64,000 bases of DNA from CAWGUU01 sp963825765 (GTDB taxonomy: Bacteria > Actinomycetota > Acidimicrobiia > Acidimicrobiales > AC-14), in contig CAWGUU010000003.1 in NCBI GenBank assembly GCA_963825765.1, positions 124,001 to 188,000 on the forward strand. The letters run 5' to 3'. Of the stretch, positions 39,916-48,059 are shown piece after piece (positions within the stretch are counted from its first letter, which is position 1; the number at the start of each line of letters is the position of its first letter). The notes below the pieces were generated by a model that saw nothing but the letters and a program-made list of their open reading frames with translations, had not been told where the DNA came from and did no database searches. A program made the translations under genes and the position numbers.

Positions 39916-40305
39916 GTGGCCTCGCTGATCCTCGTCGACGGCAACAACGTGATGGGTGCCACGCCGGACGGTTGGTGGCGCGACCGGCCGGCTGCGGTGC
40001 GGCGGCTGCTCGTCCGGCTGCAGTGCCTCCACCGTCGCAGCGGCGCCGAAGTGGTGCTCGTGCTCGACGTCCCCCAGTCCGACCTGCCCGATGGCGACCA
40101 CGACGGGGTCACCGTCCGCTACGCCCGCCGCAAGGGCCGCGACGCCGCCGACGACCGCATCGTCGAGCTGCTCGACGAGCAGCCGGCGACCGACCTGGAG
40201 GTGGTCACGTCCGACCGGGCCCTCGCCGACCGGGCCGTCGAGCGGGGCGCCACGTGCACCGGCGCCCGCGCCTTCCTCTCGCTCCTCGCCGACGCCGGGT
40301 GCTGA
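39916..40305 (+). CDS. NYN-domain (YacP-like) ribonuclease-like protein
   Basis: A 129-residue NYN/PIN-like protein: 'LILVDGNNVMGATPDGWWRD' at the N-terminus carries the first acidic site and the DGNN signature, 'VVLVLDVPQSD' the second, and 'RIVELLDEQPATDLEVVTSD' with 'RALADRAVERGA' the third. Family members such as YacP/Rae1 cleave RNA, in Rae1's case on translating ribosomes. GTG 39916 is the homologous start. Confidence 0.82.
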   Translation: MASLILVDGNNVMGATPDGWWRDRPAAVRRLLVRLQCLHRRSGAEVVLVLDVPQSDLPDGDHDGVTVRYARRKGRDAADDRIVELLDEQPATDLEVVTSDRALADRAVERGATCTGARAFLSLLADAGC

Positions 40306-40403
40306 GGAGCACGCACGACCACGAACCGCCTGCGCTGTCGCCGGCCCCCGACCGTCGCCCGGCTGCGGAGGTTACCGGCAGCCGCTCGGGCGTGGACGCT
40401 GGC

Positions 40404-40409
40404 TAGCGT
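40404..40409 (+). promoter_or_regulatory. -10-like TAGCGT before corA
   Basis: TAGCGT lies 6 nt before ATG 40416; no ribosome binding site in between. Confidence 0.35.
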
Positions 40410-40415
40410 CGCCAT

Positions 40416-41393
40416 ATGGCCGACGCCAACACCAGGGTGTACCGCAAAGGCGTGCTCGAAGCCGAGGGCTTCCCGGTCGCCGACGTGTCCGAGTACCTCG
40501 AGGAACCCGACACCCTCCTGTGGGTCGACTTCTGCGCCCCGACCCACGAGCAGCTCACCGAGCTGGCCGACGAGCTCGACCTCCACGAGTTGGCCGTCGA
40601 GGACGCCGTCGCCGAGCACCAGCGCCCGAAGCTCGACCATTACGCCACCCATCTGTTCCTCTCGTGCCACGCAGTCCGGGTCAACGTCGAGGAAGGCCGG
40701 CTCGACGTCAGCGAGATCGACGCGTTCATCAACCGCCGCTGGCTGGTGACGGTCCGCAGGGACGACGGCTTCCCCCTGGACGCGGTGAAGCAGCGGTGGG
40801 ACGCCAGCTCCGATCTCGCCGTCCACGGAGCCGCCTTCCTCGTGTACGGCCTGCTCGACATCGTCATCGACGGCTACTTCGGTGCGTCGGAGAAGTTCGA
40901 CGAGTACTACGACAACGTCGCCGAAGGGATCTTCGCCGAGCACCCCGTCGAGCCGTCGAAGGCCCGGCACTGGTTTCAGATGCGCCAGGCCCTGGTCCGG
41001 TTCCACCGTCTTGTGGTCCCGATGCGGGAGGCGGTGAGCTCGCTCATGCGCCGGGAACACTCGACGGTGACCGAGGAGCTCTACCCGTACTACCAGGACG
41101 TCTACGACCACATCCTGCGGGTCAGCGAGACGACGGACTCGCTGCGTGACCTTGTCACCAGCATCGTGGAGACAAACCTGAGCCTGCGCGACTACCGCCA
41201 GAACCTGGTCATGAAGAAGGTCACGAGCTGGGCCGCCATCATCGCCGTGCCCACGCTGATCACCGGCTACTACGGGATGAACGTCCCCTACCCCGGCTTC
41301 GCCAGGCGCTGGGGCTGGGTCGTGTCGATGGTGGTCATGGTGCTGGCATCGTTCGCTCTGTACGTCAATTTCCGCCGGAAGGAATGGTTGTGA
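40416..41393 (+). CDS. corA: CorA-family magnesium/cobalt channel
   Basis: A 325-residue CorA protein. A cytoplasmic funnel of about 260 residues ('LWVDFCAPTHEQLTELADEL', 'RPKLDHYATHLFLSCHAV') leads into the long stalk helix and two C-terminal membrane segments, the first ending in the selectivity motif 'YGMNVPYPG' (Gly-Met-Asn) near residue 287, and ends with the basic 'NFRRKEWL' tail. Forms a homopentameric Mg2+ channel. The downstream lipoprotein gene may start within its last bases. Confidence 0.92.
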   Translation: MADANTRVYRKGVLEAEGFPVADVSEYLEEPDTLLWVDFCAPTHEQLTELADELDLHELAVEDAVAEHQRPKLDHYATHLFLSCHAVRVNVEEGRLDVSEIDAFINRRWLVTVRRDDGFPLDAVKQRWDASSDLAVHGAAFLVYGLLDIVIDGYFGASEKFDEYYDNVAEGIFAEHPVEPSKARHWFQMRQALVRFHRLVVPMREAVSSLMRREHSTVTEELYPYYQDVYDHILRVSETTDSLRDLVTSIVETNLSLRDYRQNLVMKKVTSWAAIIAVPTLITGYYGMNVPYPGFARRWGWVVSMVVMVLASFALYVNFRRKEWL

Positions 41394-41402
41394 CCGTTTT
41401 GA

Positions 41403-41408
41403 TAGGGT
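41403..41408 (+). promoter_or_regulatory. -10-like TAGGGT before the pentapeptide gene
   Basis: TAGGGT lies 8 nt before GTG 41417, the expected leaderless spacing; this favours GTG 41417 over the ATG at 41384. Confidence 0.35.
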
Positions 41409-41416
41409 CACCGCCC

Positions 41417-41977
41417 GTGTCCAGAACCGTGAGATCCGTGGCGTGTCGACCCAATCGCAAACTCTCTTTGGTTGGACTGCTGATGGTCGCTTTGGCGCTG
41501 GTCGGCCTGGCCGCCTGTTCCAGCGGCACGAAAAAGATCGACGGCTGTGAGATCAAGGCCGCCACCGAGTGCGCCGGGAAGAACCTGGCCGGCGCCAACC
41601 TCACCGGAGCCACCCTGACTGGGGCCAACTTCGCCGGCGCCAACCTCACCACCGCCAACCTGACGGGGGCCAACCTGACAGGCGCCAATCTGACGGGGGC
41701 CAACCTGACTGGGGCCAACCTGACGAAGACCAACCTGACCGGGGCCCAACTCCAGAACACCAACGTGTCGAACACGATCAGGTGCGGCACCATCCGCACC
41801 GACGGCACCATCGACAACGAGAGCTGTACGCAGCCGACGGCCGCGCCGACGACGAAGGCAACGGTTGCACCGGCAACCACGGAGAAGCCCGCGACGACGG
41901 CGGCTCCGACCGTGCCCCCGACCGCGCCCCCGACCACGCCGCTTCCGACGCTGCCGCCGACCACGCCGACCACGTAA
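41417..41977 (+). CDS. Pentapeptide-repeat lipoprotein
   Basis: A 186-residue exported protein. A signal peptide with lipobox 'VGLAAC' near residue 35 is followed by about eleven A(N/D)L-type pentapeptide repeats ('GANLTGATLTGANFAGANLT'), then a Thr/Pro/Ala-rich tail likely to span or decorate the cell wall. Pentapeptide repeats fold as a square right-handed beta-helix; with only one short helix and no charged DNA-mimic face, gyrase protection is unlikely. The repeat region is internally duplicated at DNA level. Confidence 0.8.
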   Translation: MSRTVRSVACRPNRKLSLVGLLMVALALVGLAACSSGTKKIDGCEIKAATECAGKNLAGANLTGATLTGANFAGANLTTANLTGANLTGANLTGANLTGANLTKTNLTGAQLQNTNVSNTIRCGTIRTDGTIDNESCTQPTAAPTTKATVAPATTEKPATTAAPTVPPTAPPTTPLPTLPPTTPTT

Positions 41978-42100
41978 GAAGGGCGGGGCACCGCAGGCGA
42001 CACCGCAGGCGGGCACGGCGCTGATGGGCGACGTCGGCTGACATCGACTGGACGGACCTCGACCGCCGGCATTGGCTGTGCGAGGCGCGCTCGGCGCCGC

Positions 42101-42106
42101 TACTGT
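42101..42106 (+). promoter_or_regulatory. -10-like TACTGT before the deacetylase gene
   Basis: TACTGT lies 7 nt before GTG 42114, supporting that start over the GTG at 42078 or the TTG at 42072. Confidence 0.35.
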
Positions 42107-42113
42107 GCGGCCG

Positions 42114-43307
42114 GTGTCACCGGCGGGGCCGATCTACGCGACGAGGACCCAGCCTGAACGCGATTGGTCGCGGCCGATGCCAAGCCGGCGACGTCGCCGC
42201 GTCGGGCGGTGGCCGCGCCTGGCGATCTTCTTGTCGGTCGTGATCACCGCAGCGGCCATTTCGATCCCGGTCCTTCGCACCGATCCGCCGCGAGCAATGG
42301 TGGACGGCCACCGGGTGGAGATCACGTCGAAGTCCTTTACCGTGACCGACGCCGTCAAGGCGGCCGGTGTCGTCCTTTTGCCCAGTCCGGTCTACTCCGC
42401 CACCACCCACACCCTGCTCGGCAACGACGGGCCCCTGCCCGAGCTCGTGCTCAACGGCCAGACGGCGAAGCCGGACGACCTGGTCTACTCGGGCGACACG
42501 CTGCAGATCGTGCCGGTGACCGACACGATGGAGAAGATCGTCACCCGCCAGGAAGCGACGACCACGCTCGTGGGTCTACCCGAGGTCGAGCACGTCCTGT
42601 TCTACCCGGGCCACGGTCCTGTCGTCGAGAAGAATGTCGGCGAGCGCAGCGGCGAAGTCGTGTCGGAGTCGGTCGTCAAGCCCGCGGCACCGGCCGAGCC
42701 GGTCACGGAAAAGCTGGTGGCGCTCACCTTCGACGACGGCCCCGACCCGACCTGGACGCCCCAGGTCCTGGAGATCCTCGAGAGCGAGGGGGTCGTCGCC
42801 ACATTCTGCATGGTCGGGCACATGGTGCGGCGCAGCAAGACATTGGCGAAGGAGGTGGCGGCAAAGGGCCACCTTCTCTGCAACCACACCACGAACCACG
42901 CCCTCCTCGGCAAAGCACCGAGGGCCACGGTCGCCTCGGAGGTCAACGGCGGCGCCGATTCGCTGAAGGAGGTGACCGGCGTGGAGGCAGCCTTCTACCG
43001 ACCGCCAGGTGGGGAGACGTCCCCCATCGTCGTCGCAGTCGCGCACGAGCGGGGGCAGCGGGTGCTGCACTGGTCGTTGGACACGGTCGACTATCGGCGG
43101 CCCGCGGCGGCGGTAATGGTCGACCGGGTCATGGGCAAGGTCGGGCCCGGTGCTGTGATCCTGATGCACGACGGCGGTGGCAACCGGGCCCAGACGGTGG
43201 CCGCCCTGCGGCCCATCATCCAGGCGCTCAAGGCCCAGGGCTACGGCTTCACCACGCCGGATATGCCGGGCCCCGGCCCTGCAACCCAGGTGGCGGCAAA
43301 GCCTTGA
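42114..43307 (+). CDS. Membrane-anchored polysaccharide deacetylase (NodB domain) with G5/DUF348-like region
   Basis: A 397-residue exported enzyme. A basic N-terminus (PSRRRRRVGRW) and one membrane helix lead to a region 'VEITSKSFTVTDAVKAAGVV' reminiscent of DUF348 modules of actinobacterial wall proteins, and then a NodB domain (about 200-385): 'VALTFDDGPDPTWTPQVLEI' (TFDDGP), 'HLLCNHTTNHALL' (HxxxH with Asn spacing), 'FYRPPGGE' and 'GAVILMHDGGGNR'. It would deacetylate peptidoglycan or another wall glycan outside the membrane. Confidence 0.88.
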   Translation: MSPAGPIYATRTQPERDWSRPMPSRRRRRVGRWPRLAIFLSVVITAAAISIPVLRTDPPRAMVDGHRVEITSKSFTVTDAVKAAGVVLLPSPVYSATTHTLLGNDGPLPELVLNGQTAKPDDLVYSGDTLQIVPVTDTMEKIVTRQEATTTLVGLPEVEHVLFYPGHGPVVEKNVGERSGEVVSESVVKPAAPAEPVTEKLVALTFDDGPDPTWTPQVLEILESEGVVATFCMVGHMVRRSKTLAKEVAAKGHLLCNHTTNHALLGKAPRATVASEVNGGADSLKEVTGVEAAFYRPPGGETSPIVVAVAHERGQRVLHWSLDTVDYRRPAAAVMVDRVMGKVGPGAVILMHDGGGNRAQTVAALRPIIQALKAQGYGFTTPDMPGPGPATQVAAKP

Positions 43308-43402
43308 CCTCCAGCCACCGACCGAACATGGGTGGCCGCGGGCCGCGCGTCGTGGGGTAGGGCGCTGCGAAGCAGGCCATTGCCGAGGCCTGCTGCTGTA
43401 GG

Positions 43403-43421
43403 TTAGGGGTGCCTAACCTTT
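43403..43421 (+). promoter_or_regulatory. Iron box (DtxR/IdeR-type operator)
   Basis: The 19-mer TTAGGGGTGCCTAACCTTT agrees with the IdeR/DtxR consensus at 14 of 19 positions. It is embedded in a larger palindrome, AGGTTAGG (43400-43407) and CCTAACCT (43412-43419). It lies 16 bases before the imelysin ATG, so iron-loaded repressor would block transcription. Confidence 0.7.
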
Positions 43422-43436
43422 TTCCGAAGGAGAACC

Positions 43437-44582
43437 ATGCGCCATTCGCTGCGTCGTTCCGCCGCCTTGGCCGTCGTCTGTGTCCTGGGAGCAGGCGCCT
43501 GCGGGAGCGACGACTCGCCGACGGCGCCCCAGGTGGCTGCGGAGAAGGAGGCGCTGTCGGCGTACGCCACCTTGGCCTACGAGCAGTACAGCGAGGCGCT
43601 GGCGGGGGCCAGGCAACTCCAGTCGAGCGTGGACGCCTTCCTCGCCTCCCCGACGGACACCACCCTGCAGGCGGCGCAGGCGGCATGGAAGGCTTCGCGC
43701 CCCGCCTACCTGCGCACCGAGGTCTTCCGCTTCTACGACGGACCGATCGACAACGCCGACAGCGGCCGCGAGGGGGCGATCAACGCGTGGCCCCTCGACG
43801 AGGCCTACATCGACTACGTCGAGGGCCAGCCCGACGCAGGGATCATCAACAACCCGGGGGCGTTCCCCACCATCACCGCCGATCTGATCGACGGTCAGAA
43901 CGAGAAGGACGGTGAGGCGAACATCTCCACCGGCTACCACGCGGTGGAGTTCCTCCTCTGGGGGCAGGACCGGGACGCCGCCGGCGCGGGCAAGCGACCG
44001 GCGACCGACTACGTCGTGGGTGCCGGCCCGAACGCCGAGCGGCGGCGCGCCTACCTGGCGGCGGTCACGGCCCTGCTGGTGACAGACCTCCAGGGAGTCG
44101 TGGATGCCTGGGCACCCGCGTCGGGCGCCTACGCCGCCGAGTTCGTGGCACTCGACCCCGACGAGGGACTCCGGCGCATCCTTACCGGTTTTGGCACCCT
44201 GGCCGGTCACGAGGTCGGCGGCGAGCGGCTGGGCGTGGTCTACGAGACCAAGGACCAGGAGGACGAGCACTCCTGCTTCTCCGACAACACGACCGTCGAC
44301 CACGCCGAGGACGCCAAGGGACTCGAGCAGGTGGCCGCCGTGCTCCTGCCGATGGTCGCAACCTTCGACACCGCGCTGGCGACCAGGCTCGAGACGGACA
44401 CGGCCGCCGCGGTCGCGGCGACGGCCGCCATCCCCGCGCCCTTCGACCAGGCGATCCTGGGCCCCGACACGTCACCCGGCCGTCAGGCCGTCAAGGCGGC
44501 GATGGACGCCCTCGAGGCTCTCACCGCCACGGTGGTGAAGGTGGCCGAGGTGCTCAGGGTGAAGGTCAACACGACAGCGTGA
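43437..44582 (+). CDS. Imelysin-family (EfeO/ICMP-like) iron-regulated lipoprotein
   Basis: A 381-residue exported protein with signal peptide and lipobox 'LGAGAC' near residue 20. The imelysin (peptidase M75-like) domain carries 'GYHAVEFLLWGQD' near 163, the GxHxxE motif, and 'GHEVGGERLGVVYE' near 255. Imelysin-like proteins bind iron or haem-related ligands on the cell surface and are commonly iron-repressed. AAGGAG five bases upstream and the iron box at 43403 support start and regulation. The dihaem oxidoreductase gene overlaps its stop (GTGA). Confidence 0.88.
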   Translation: MRHSLRRSAALAVVCVLGAGACGSDDSPTAPQVAAEKEALSAYATLAYEQYSEALAGARQLQSSVDAFLASPTDTTLQAAQAAWKASRPAYLRTEVFRFYDGPIDNADSGREGAINAWPLDEAYIDYVEGQPDAGIINNPGAFPTITADLIDGQNEKDGEANISTGYHAVEFLLWGQDRDAAGAGKRPATDYVVGAGPNAERRRAYLAAVTALLVTDLQGVVDAWAPASGAYAAEFVALDPDEGLRRILTGFGTLAGHEVGGERLGVVYETKDQEDEHSCFSDNTTVDHAEDAKGLEQVAAVLLPMVATFDTALATRLETDTAAAVAATAAIPAPFDQAILGPDTSPGRQAVKAAMDALEALTATVVKVAEVLRVKVNTTA

Positions 44583-45985
44583 ACCGGCGGCGACACCTGG
44601 CGGTGGTCGCCGCGGCCACGATCGTGGTAGCCATGCTCGTCGCCTCCTGCCAGGCCGCCGACCGCACGGGGGCGCCGCCTCGGATCTCGCCGTCGCTGGA
44701 GGCGGGAGGAGAGGGGACGGTCTTCGACGAGACGATCAGCGCCTTCGCCCTCCCGGCTCGAAACCTCGGCGCCGAGGACCGTCGGTCCTTCGTCGTGGGC
44801 AACTCCTTCTTCAACGACATCTGGGTGATCGCCCCTTCCTCGACCGAGGGCCGTGACGGGCTCGGGCCCACGTTCAACGCCAACTCCTGCTCGTCGTGCC
44901 ACTTCAAGGACGGGCGCTCCGCTCCACCGGCGCCCGACGAACCGGACGGCCCCGGGCTGCTGATGAGGTTGTCGGTGCCGGGCGAGGGGTCGAACGGCGG
45001 GCCGATCGGCGATCCGATCTACGGGGGCCAGCTCAACCATCGAGCGATACCCGGTGTCCCAGCCGAGGGTGGGCTGGTGATCACCTACGACGAGGTGGGG
45101 GGACGCTACAACGACGGCACCCCGTACACGTTGCAGCGCCCCACCTACCGGGTCGAACCGGCTCTCGGCCCCCTGGCCGCGGATGTGACCATGTCGCCAC
45201 GGGTGGCACCGGCTCTTGTCGGCGTCGGCCTGCTGGAGGCGGTGCCCGAGGCGACGATCCTGGCGCGTGCGGACCCGGACGACGCCGACGGGGACGGGAT
45301 ATCGGGGCGTCCCAACCAGGTCTGGGACGGAGTCGCCGAACGCACGGTCGTCGGGCGCTTCGGGTGGAAGGCCAACGTCGCCACGGTGGAGCAGCAGGTG
45401 GCCGGCGCCTTCCTCGGCGACATCGGCATCACGTCCAGGCTTCAGCCGGATCAGAACTGCACGGAAGCCCAGACGGCCTGCGGTGCCGCGGTCGGTGGTG
45501 GCGAGCCCGAGCTGGACGACCACAAGCTCCAACGGGTCACCTTCTACACCCGCACCCTCGCGGTGCCCGCCCGTCGCCCCGCCGAGGCCGACGTTGGACG
45601 GGGGGGTGCCGTGTTCGAGCAGGCGGGCTGCTCGGCCTGTCACACACCGTCGATGCGGACCGGTCCGGACGAGATCCCCGAGCTGGCGGAACAGCCGATC
45701 CAACCGTTCACCGACCTCCTGTTGCACGACATGGGCCCCGGGCTCGCCGATGGTCGCACGGACTTCGACGCGAGCGGCACCGAGTGGCGCACGCCGCCGC
45801 TCTGGGGCATCGGCCTGGTGGAGGTCGTCAACGGCCACACCCGGTTCCTCCACGACGGGCGGGCACGCAGCCTGGAGGAGGCGGTGCTCTGGCACGGGGG
45901 CGAGGCCGAGGCGTCGCAGCGGCGCTACACGAGCCTGCCGGCACCCGACCGAGCCGCCCTGCTGGCCTTCCTTCGGTCCCTGTGA
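44579..45985 (+). CDS. Dihaem cytochrome c-type oxidoreductase (DHOR family), secreted
   Basis: A 468-residue exported c-type cytochrome. An N-terminal signal with lipobox-like 'VASC' is followed by two haem-binding sites, 'CSSCH' near residue 103 and 'CSACH' near 351, in the DHOR (thiol oxidoreductase-like) layout, with 'GLGPTFNANSC' before the first and 'FTDLLLHDMGPGLADG' after the second. DHOR genes are often paired with imelysin genes in iron-starvation operons; oxidation state change of iron outside the membrane is a reasonable but unproven role. GTG start overlaps the imelysin stop. Confidence 0.85.
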   Translation: MNRRRHLAVVAAATIVVAMLVASCQAADRTGAPPRISPSLEAGGEGTVFDETISAFALPARNLGAEDRRSFVVGNSFFNDIWVIAPSSTEGRDGLGPTFNANSCSSCHFKDGRSAPPAPDEPDGPGLLMRLSVPGEGSNGGPIGDPIYGGQLNHRAIPGVPAEGGLVITYDEVGGRYNDGTPYTLQRPTYRVEPALGPLAADVTMSPRVAPALVGVGLLEAVPEATILARADPDDADGDGISGRPNQVWDGVAERTVVGRFGWKANVATVEQQVAGAFLGDIGITSRLQPDQNCTEAQTACGAAVGGGEPELDDHKLQRVTFYTRTLAVPARRPAEADVGRGGAVFEQAGCSACHTPSMRTGPDEIPELAEQPIQPFTDLLLHDMGPGLADGRTDFDASGTEWRTPPLWGIGLVEVVNGHTRFLHDGRARSLEEAVLWHGGEAEASQRRYTSLPAPDRAALLAFLRSL

Positions 45986-46013
45986 CCCCTGCCGGTCACG
46001 GCGTAGAGCCGGT

Positions 46014-46700
46014 TCAGGGCGTCCTGCCAATTTGCGGGGTCCTGATTGCCCGCCCGCGGCTGCGGGCGACCGCCATGACCTCGTCAGACAGGCGTCGGCC
46101 GCCCAGTGAGGCCAACGAGGCGGCGAGGGGATCGTCGGCCGCCTGCAACCGGTCGTCGCCCGCGTCCCCGCTGCTCCGAAGGAGGCGGCCGGCGGTGCCC
46201 GCCGCGCCCAGGTACGGCACGGCGCCGTCCGGCGACGGGACGCAGAACCAGAAACCCTGGTCACCGCGCGTGGAGGGCCGCAAGCCGTCGACGACGATAG
46301 GCGTGCCGTCGGCGAGTGACACCTCCTCCTCGACAATGATGCGACGACCCGGATCGGGCCCCGCGAGCACGGCGCCGGTCTCGACCTCGAGCAGTTGCGT
46401 GCGCACCGCTCCACCTCCGGGATCGGCGACCACACGACCATCCCGCACGGCCGTCACACGGCCGATCACGACCGAGCTCGACCGGTCGACGAGCTCGGCA
46501 AGTGTGGTCGGTCGCGGACCGGCCACCGATCGGACCGGCACCGGGCGATTTGGCACCGGGCGATTTGGCACCGGGCGGGTCGACCGGTCGGGTTCGGTTG
46601 TGATCGCCCATGGAGCCCGAATCACGACCGCGACACCGGCGACCGCGGCGCAGAACAGGGCAATCATGGCCGCTGATCGCCATCCGAGGCGCTGTCGCAC
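46014..46700 (-). CDS. Membrane-anchored secreted protein with repeat stalk, function unknown
   Basis: A 228-residue protein: basic start, one membrane helix ('MIALFCAAVAGVAVVI'), a stalk of NRPVP pentapeptides encoded by 15-bp DNA repeats (46537-46577), then an extracytoplasmic beta-rich domain opening 'TLAELVDRSSSVVIGRVTAV', which resembles a small family of exported actinobacterial proteins without known role. Ends with a helical tail. Convergent with the dihaem oxidoreductase gene. Confidence 0.6.
   Translation of the reverse strand: MRQRLGWRSAAMIALFCAAVAGVAVVIRAPWAITTEPDRSTRPVPNRPVPNRPVPVRSVAGPRPTTLAELVDRSSSVVIGRVTAVRDGRVVADPGGGAVRTQLLEVETGAVLAGPDPGRRIIVEEEVSLADGTPIVVDGLRPSTRGDQGFWFCVPSPDGAVPYLGAAGTAGRLLRSSGDAGDDRLQAADDPLAASLASLGGRRLSDEVMAVARSRGRAIRTPQIGRTP
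46537..46577. repeat. 15-bp coding tandem repeat (NRPVP)
   Basis: Units GGCACCGGGCGATTT at 46537-46551 and 46552-46566, with a partial third to 46577. Encodes the Pro-rich stalk of the gene above; copy-number change preserves frame. Confidence 0.9.
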
Positions 46701-46765
46701 CGGACGATGGTAGGGCGAGCCAGGCGAACCCGGAGCCTACGCGCCGTCCTCCATCGCCCGGGTCG

Positions 46766-48058
46766 TCACCGTGAGCCGACCCTGCCGGCGCCGACCGGCA
46801 CCAGCTCCTCCTCGCCGCTGTCCTCGTCCTCGACCAGCACGTAGCCGCACAGCGCAGCCAGGCGGGCGTGGCCCTCGTCGGGGCCGGTGGCGATCAGCTC
46901 GTCGCCGGCGCACAGGGTCGTCGTGGCCCGGGGCCGGTAGACGTAGCGCCCGCCCCGCCGGATGGCCAGGAGGTAGAACCCGGTCTCGGTCTCCATCCGC
47001 AGGGCGGCCAGGCTGGCGCCGTCGGCGGGTGATCCGGCCGCCACCGGCACCCGCACCACGATCTCGTCGGCCTCACCCAGGGCCACGGCCAGGATCGGGT
47101 GCAGCTCCTCCCCCTCCTCGATGAGCCACACCATCTGCTCGGCCGCGTCGCCGATCTCCTCCGCCGCCTGGGCCAGGCTGAGCAGGCCCCGCAGCGACGA
47201 CGGGTCCACCTGGTCCTGGGCGGCCCGCAGCACCCACAGCTCCATTCGCTCCTTCATCTCGTCGAGCCGGTCCTCCAGGTGGTTGACCTCGGCGGCCAGG
47301 CTCTGGTCGCGCAGCACCAGGGCCGAGTAGGCCAGCCCCACCGCCACCTCCGAGATGTTCTTCATCTCGACCAGCACGTCGATGGCCCGGTCGAGGTCGG
47401 TGAGGCCCGCCTCCTCCTGGGGCTTGGGCGGGTGCCACTCGGGCGCGCCGGCGAGGGACCGCAGCTCGTCGATCCCGGCCGCCGCCCCCTGGAGGAACAG
47501 GACGTCTCCGGGGACGAGAACGAGGTCGCCCTCGAAGTCGGTCATCCACTGGCGCTCCCGCCGCACGGCGACGATCCGCATGCCCACCTCGACGGGCAGC
47601 TCCAGGTCGGCGAGGGTGCGATAGGCCATGGCCGAGCCGTCCCTGACCCGGACCCGGTGGGAGATCTCCTCGGCCTGGGAGAGGTCGGCAACCAGTGCCC
47701 GGGGGATCCCGAGGCGGTGGGTGACGATGCGGCTGATGTCGACGGCGGCGTTGCCCAGCCGCTCGATGGCGCTGACCACCTGCAGCACCGACGCCATCTC
47801 GTCGGCGTCGCGGGGCGAGCGGGCGGCCAGCACGCACACCGCCCGCATCTCGTGGATCAGCTCGGACAGGTGCTCCTCGAGCTCGTCGACCTCCTCGGCC
47901 ATGGCGACGTCACTGAAGTAGACGGCCGCATAGGCCAGGTCGATCATCAGCTCGGAGGTGTCCTTCGCCTCCGACAGCATGGTTTTGAGATTGCGGGGTC
48001 GTTCGTCCATGGGGACTGGGCCGGAGCCTAGGCGCGCCTTCGATCGGGGTTTGGCCAC
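46766..48058 (-). CDS. Tandem PhoU-TrkA_C regulatory protein
   Basis: A 430-residue soluble protein with two copies of a PhoU-like helical bundle followed by a TrkA_C (RCK_C) domain. Copy one: 'SELMIDLAYAAVYFSDVAMA' and 'YRTLADLELPVEVGMRIVAV'; copy two: 'SEVAVGLAYSALVLRDQSLA' and 'AALRMETETGFYLLAIRRGG' plus 'GDELIATGPDEGH'. TrkA_C domains sense ligands such as nucleotides or c-di-AMP and gate cation transporters. It begins one base after the MgtE-like stop, so the two are probably a transporter and its regulator. GTG 48058 is used; ATG 48010 is an alternative. Confidence 0.83.
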   Translation of the reverse strand: MAKPRSKARLGSGPVPMDERPRNLKTMLSEAKDTSELMIDLAYAAVYFSDVAMAEEVDELEEHLSELIHEMRAVCVLAARSPRDADEMASVLQVVSAIERLGNAAVDISRIVTHRLGIPRALVADLSQAEEISHRVRVRDGSAMAYRTLADLELPVEVGMRIVAVRRERQWMTDFEGDLVLVPGDVLFLQGAAAGIDELRSLAGAPEWHPPKPQEEAGLTDLDRAIDVLVEMKNISEVAVGLAYSALVLRDQSLAAEVNHLEDRLDEMKERMELWVLRAAQDQVDPSSLRGLLSLAQAAEEIGDAAEQMVWLIEEGEELHPILAVALGEADEIVVRVPVAAGSPADGASLAALRMETETGFYLLAIRRGGRYVYRPRATTTLCAGDELIATGPDEGHARLAALCGYVLVEDEDSGEEELVPVGAGRVGSR

Positions 48059-48059
48059 C

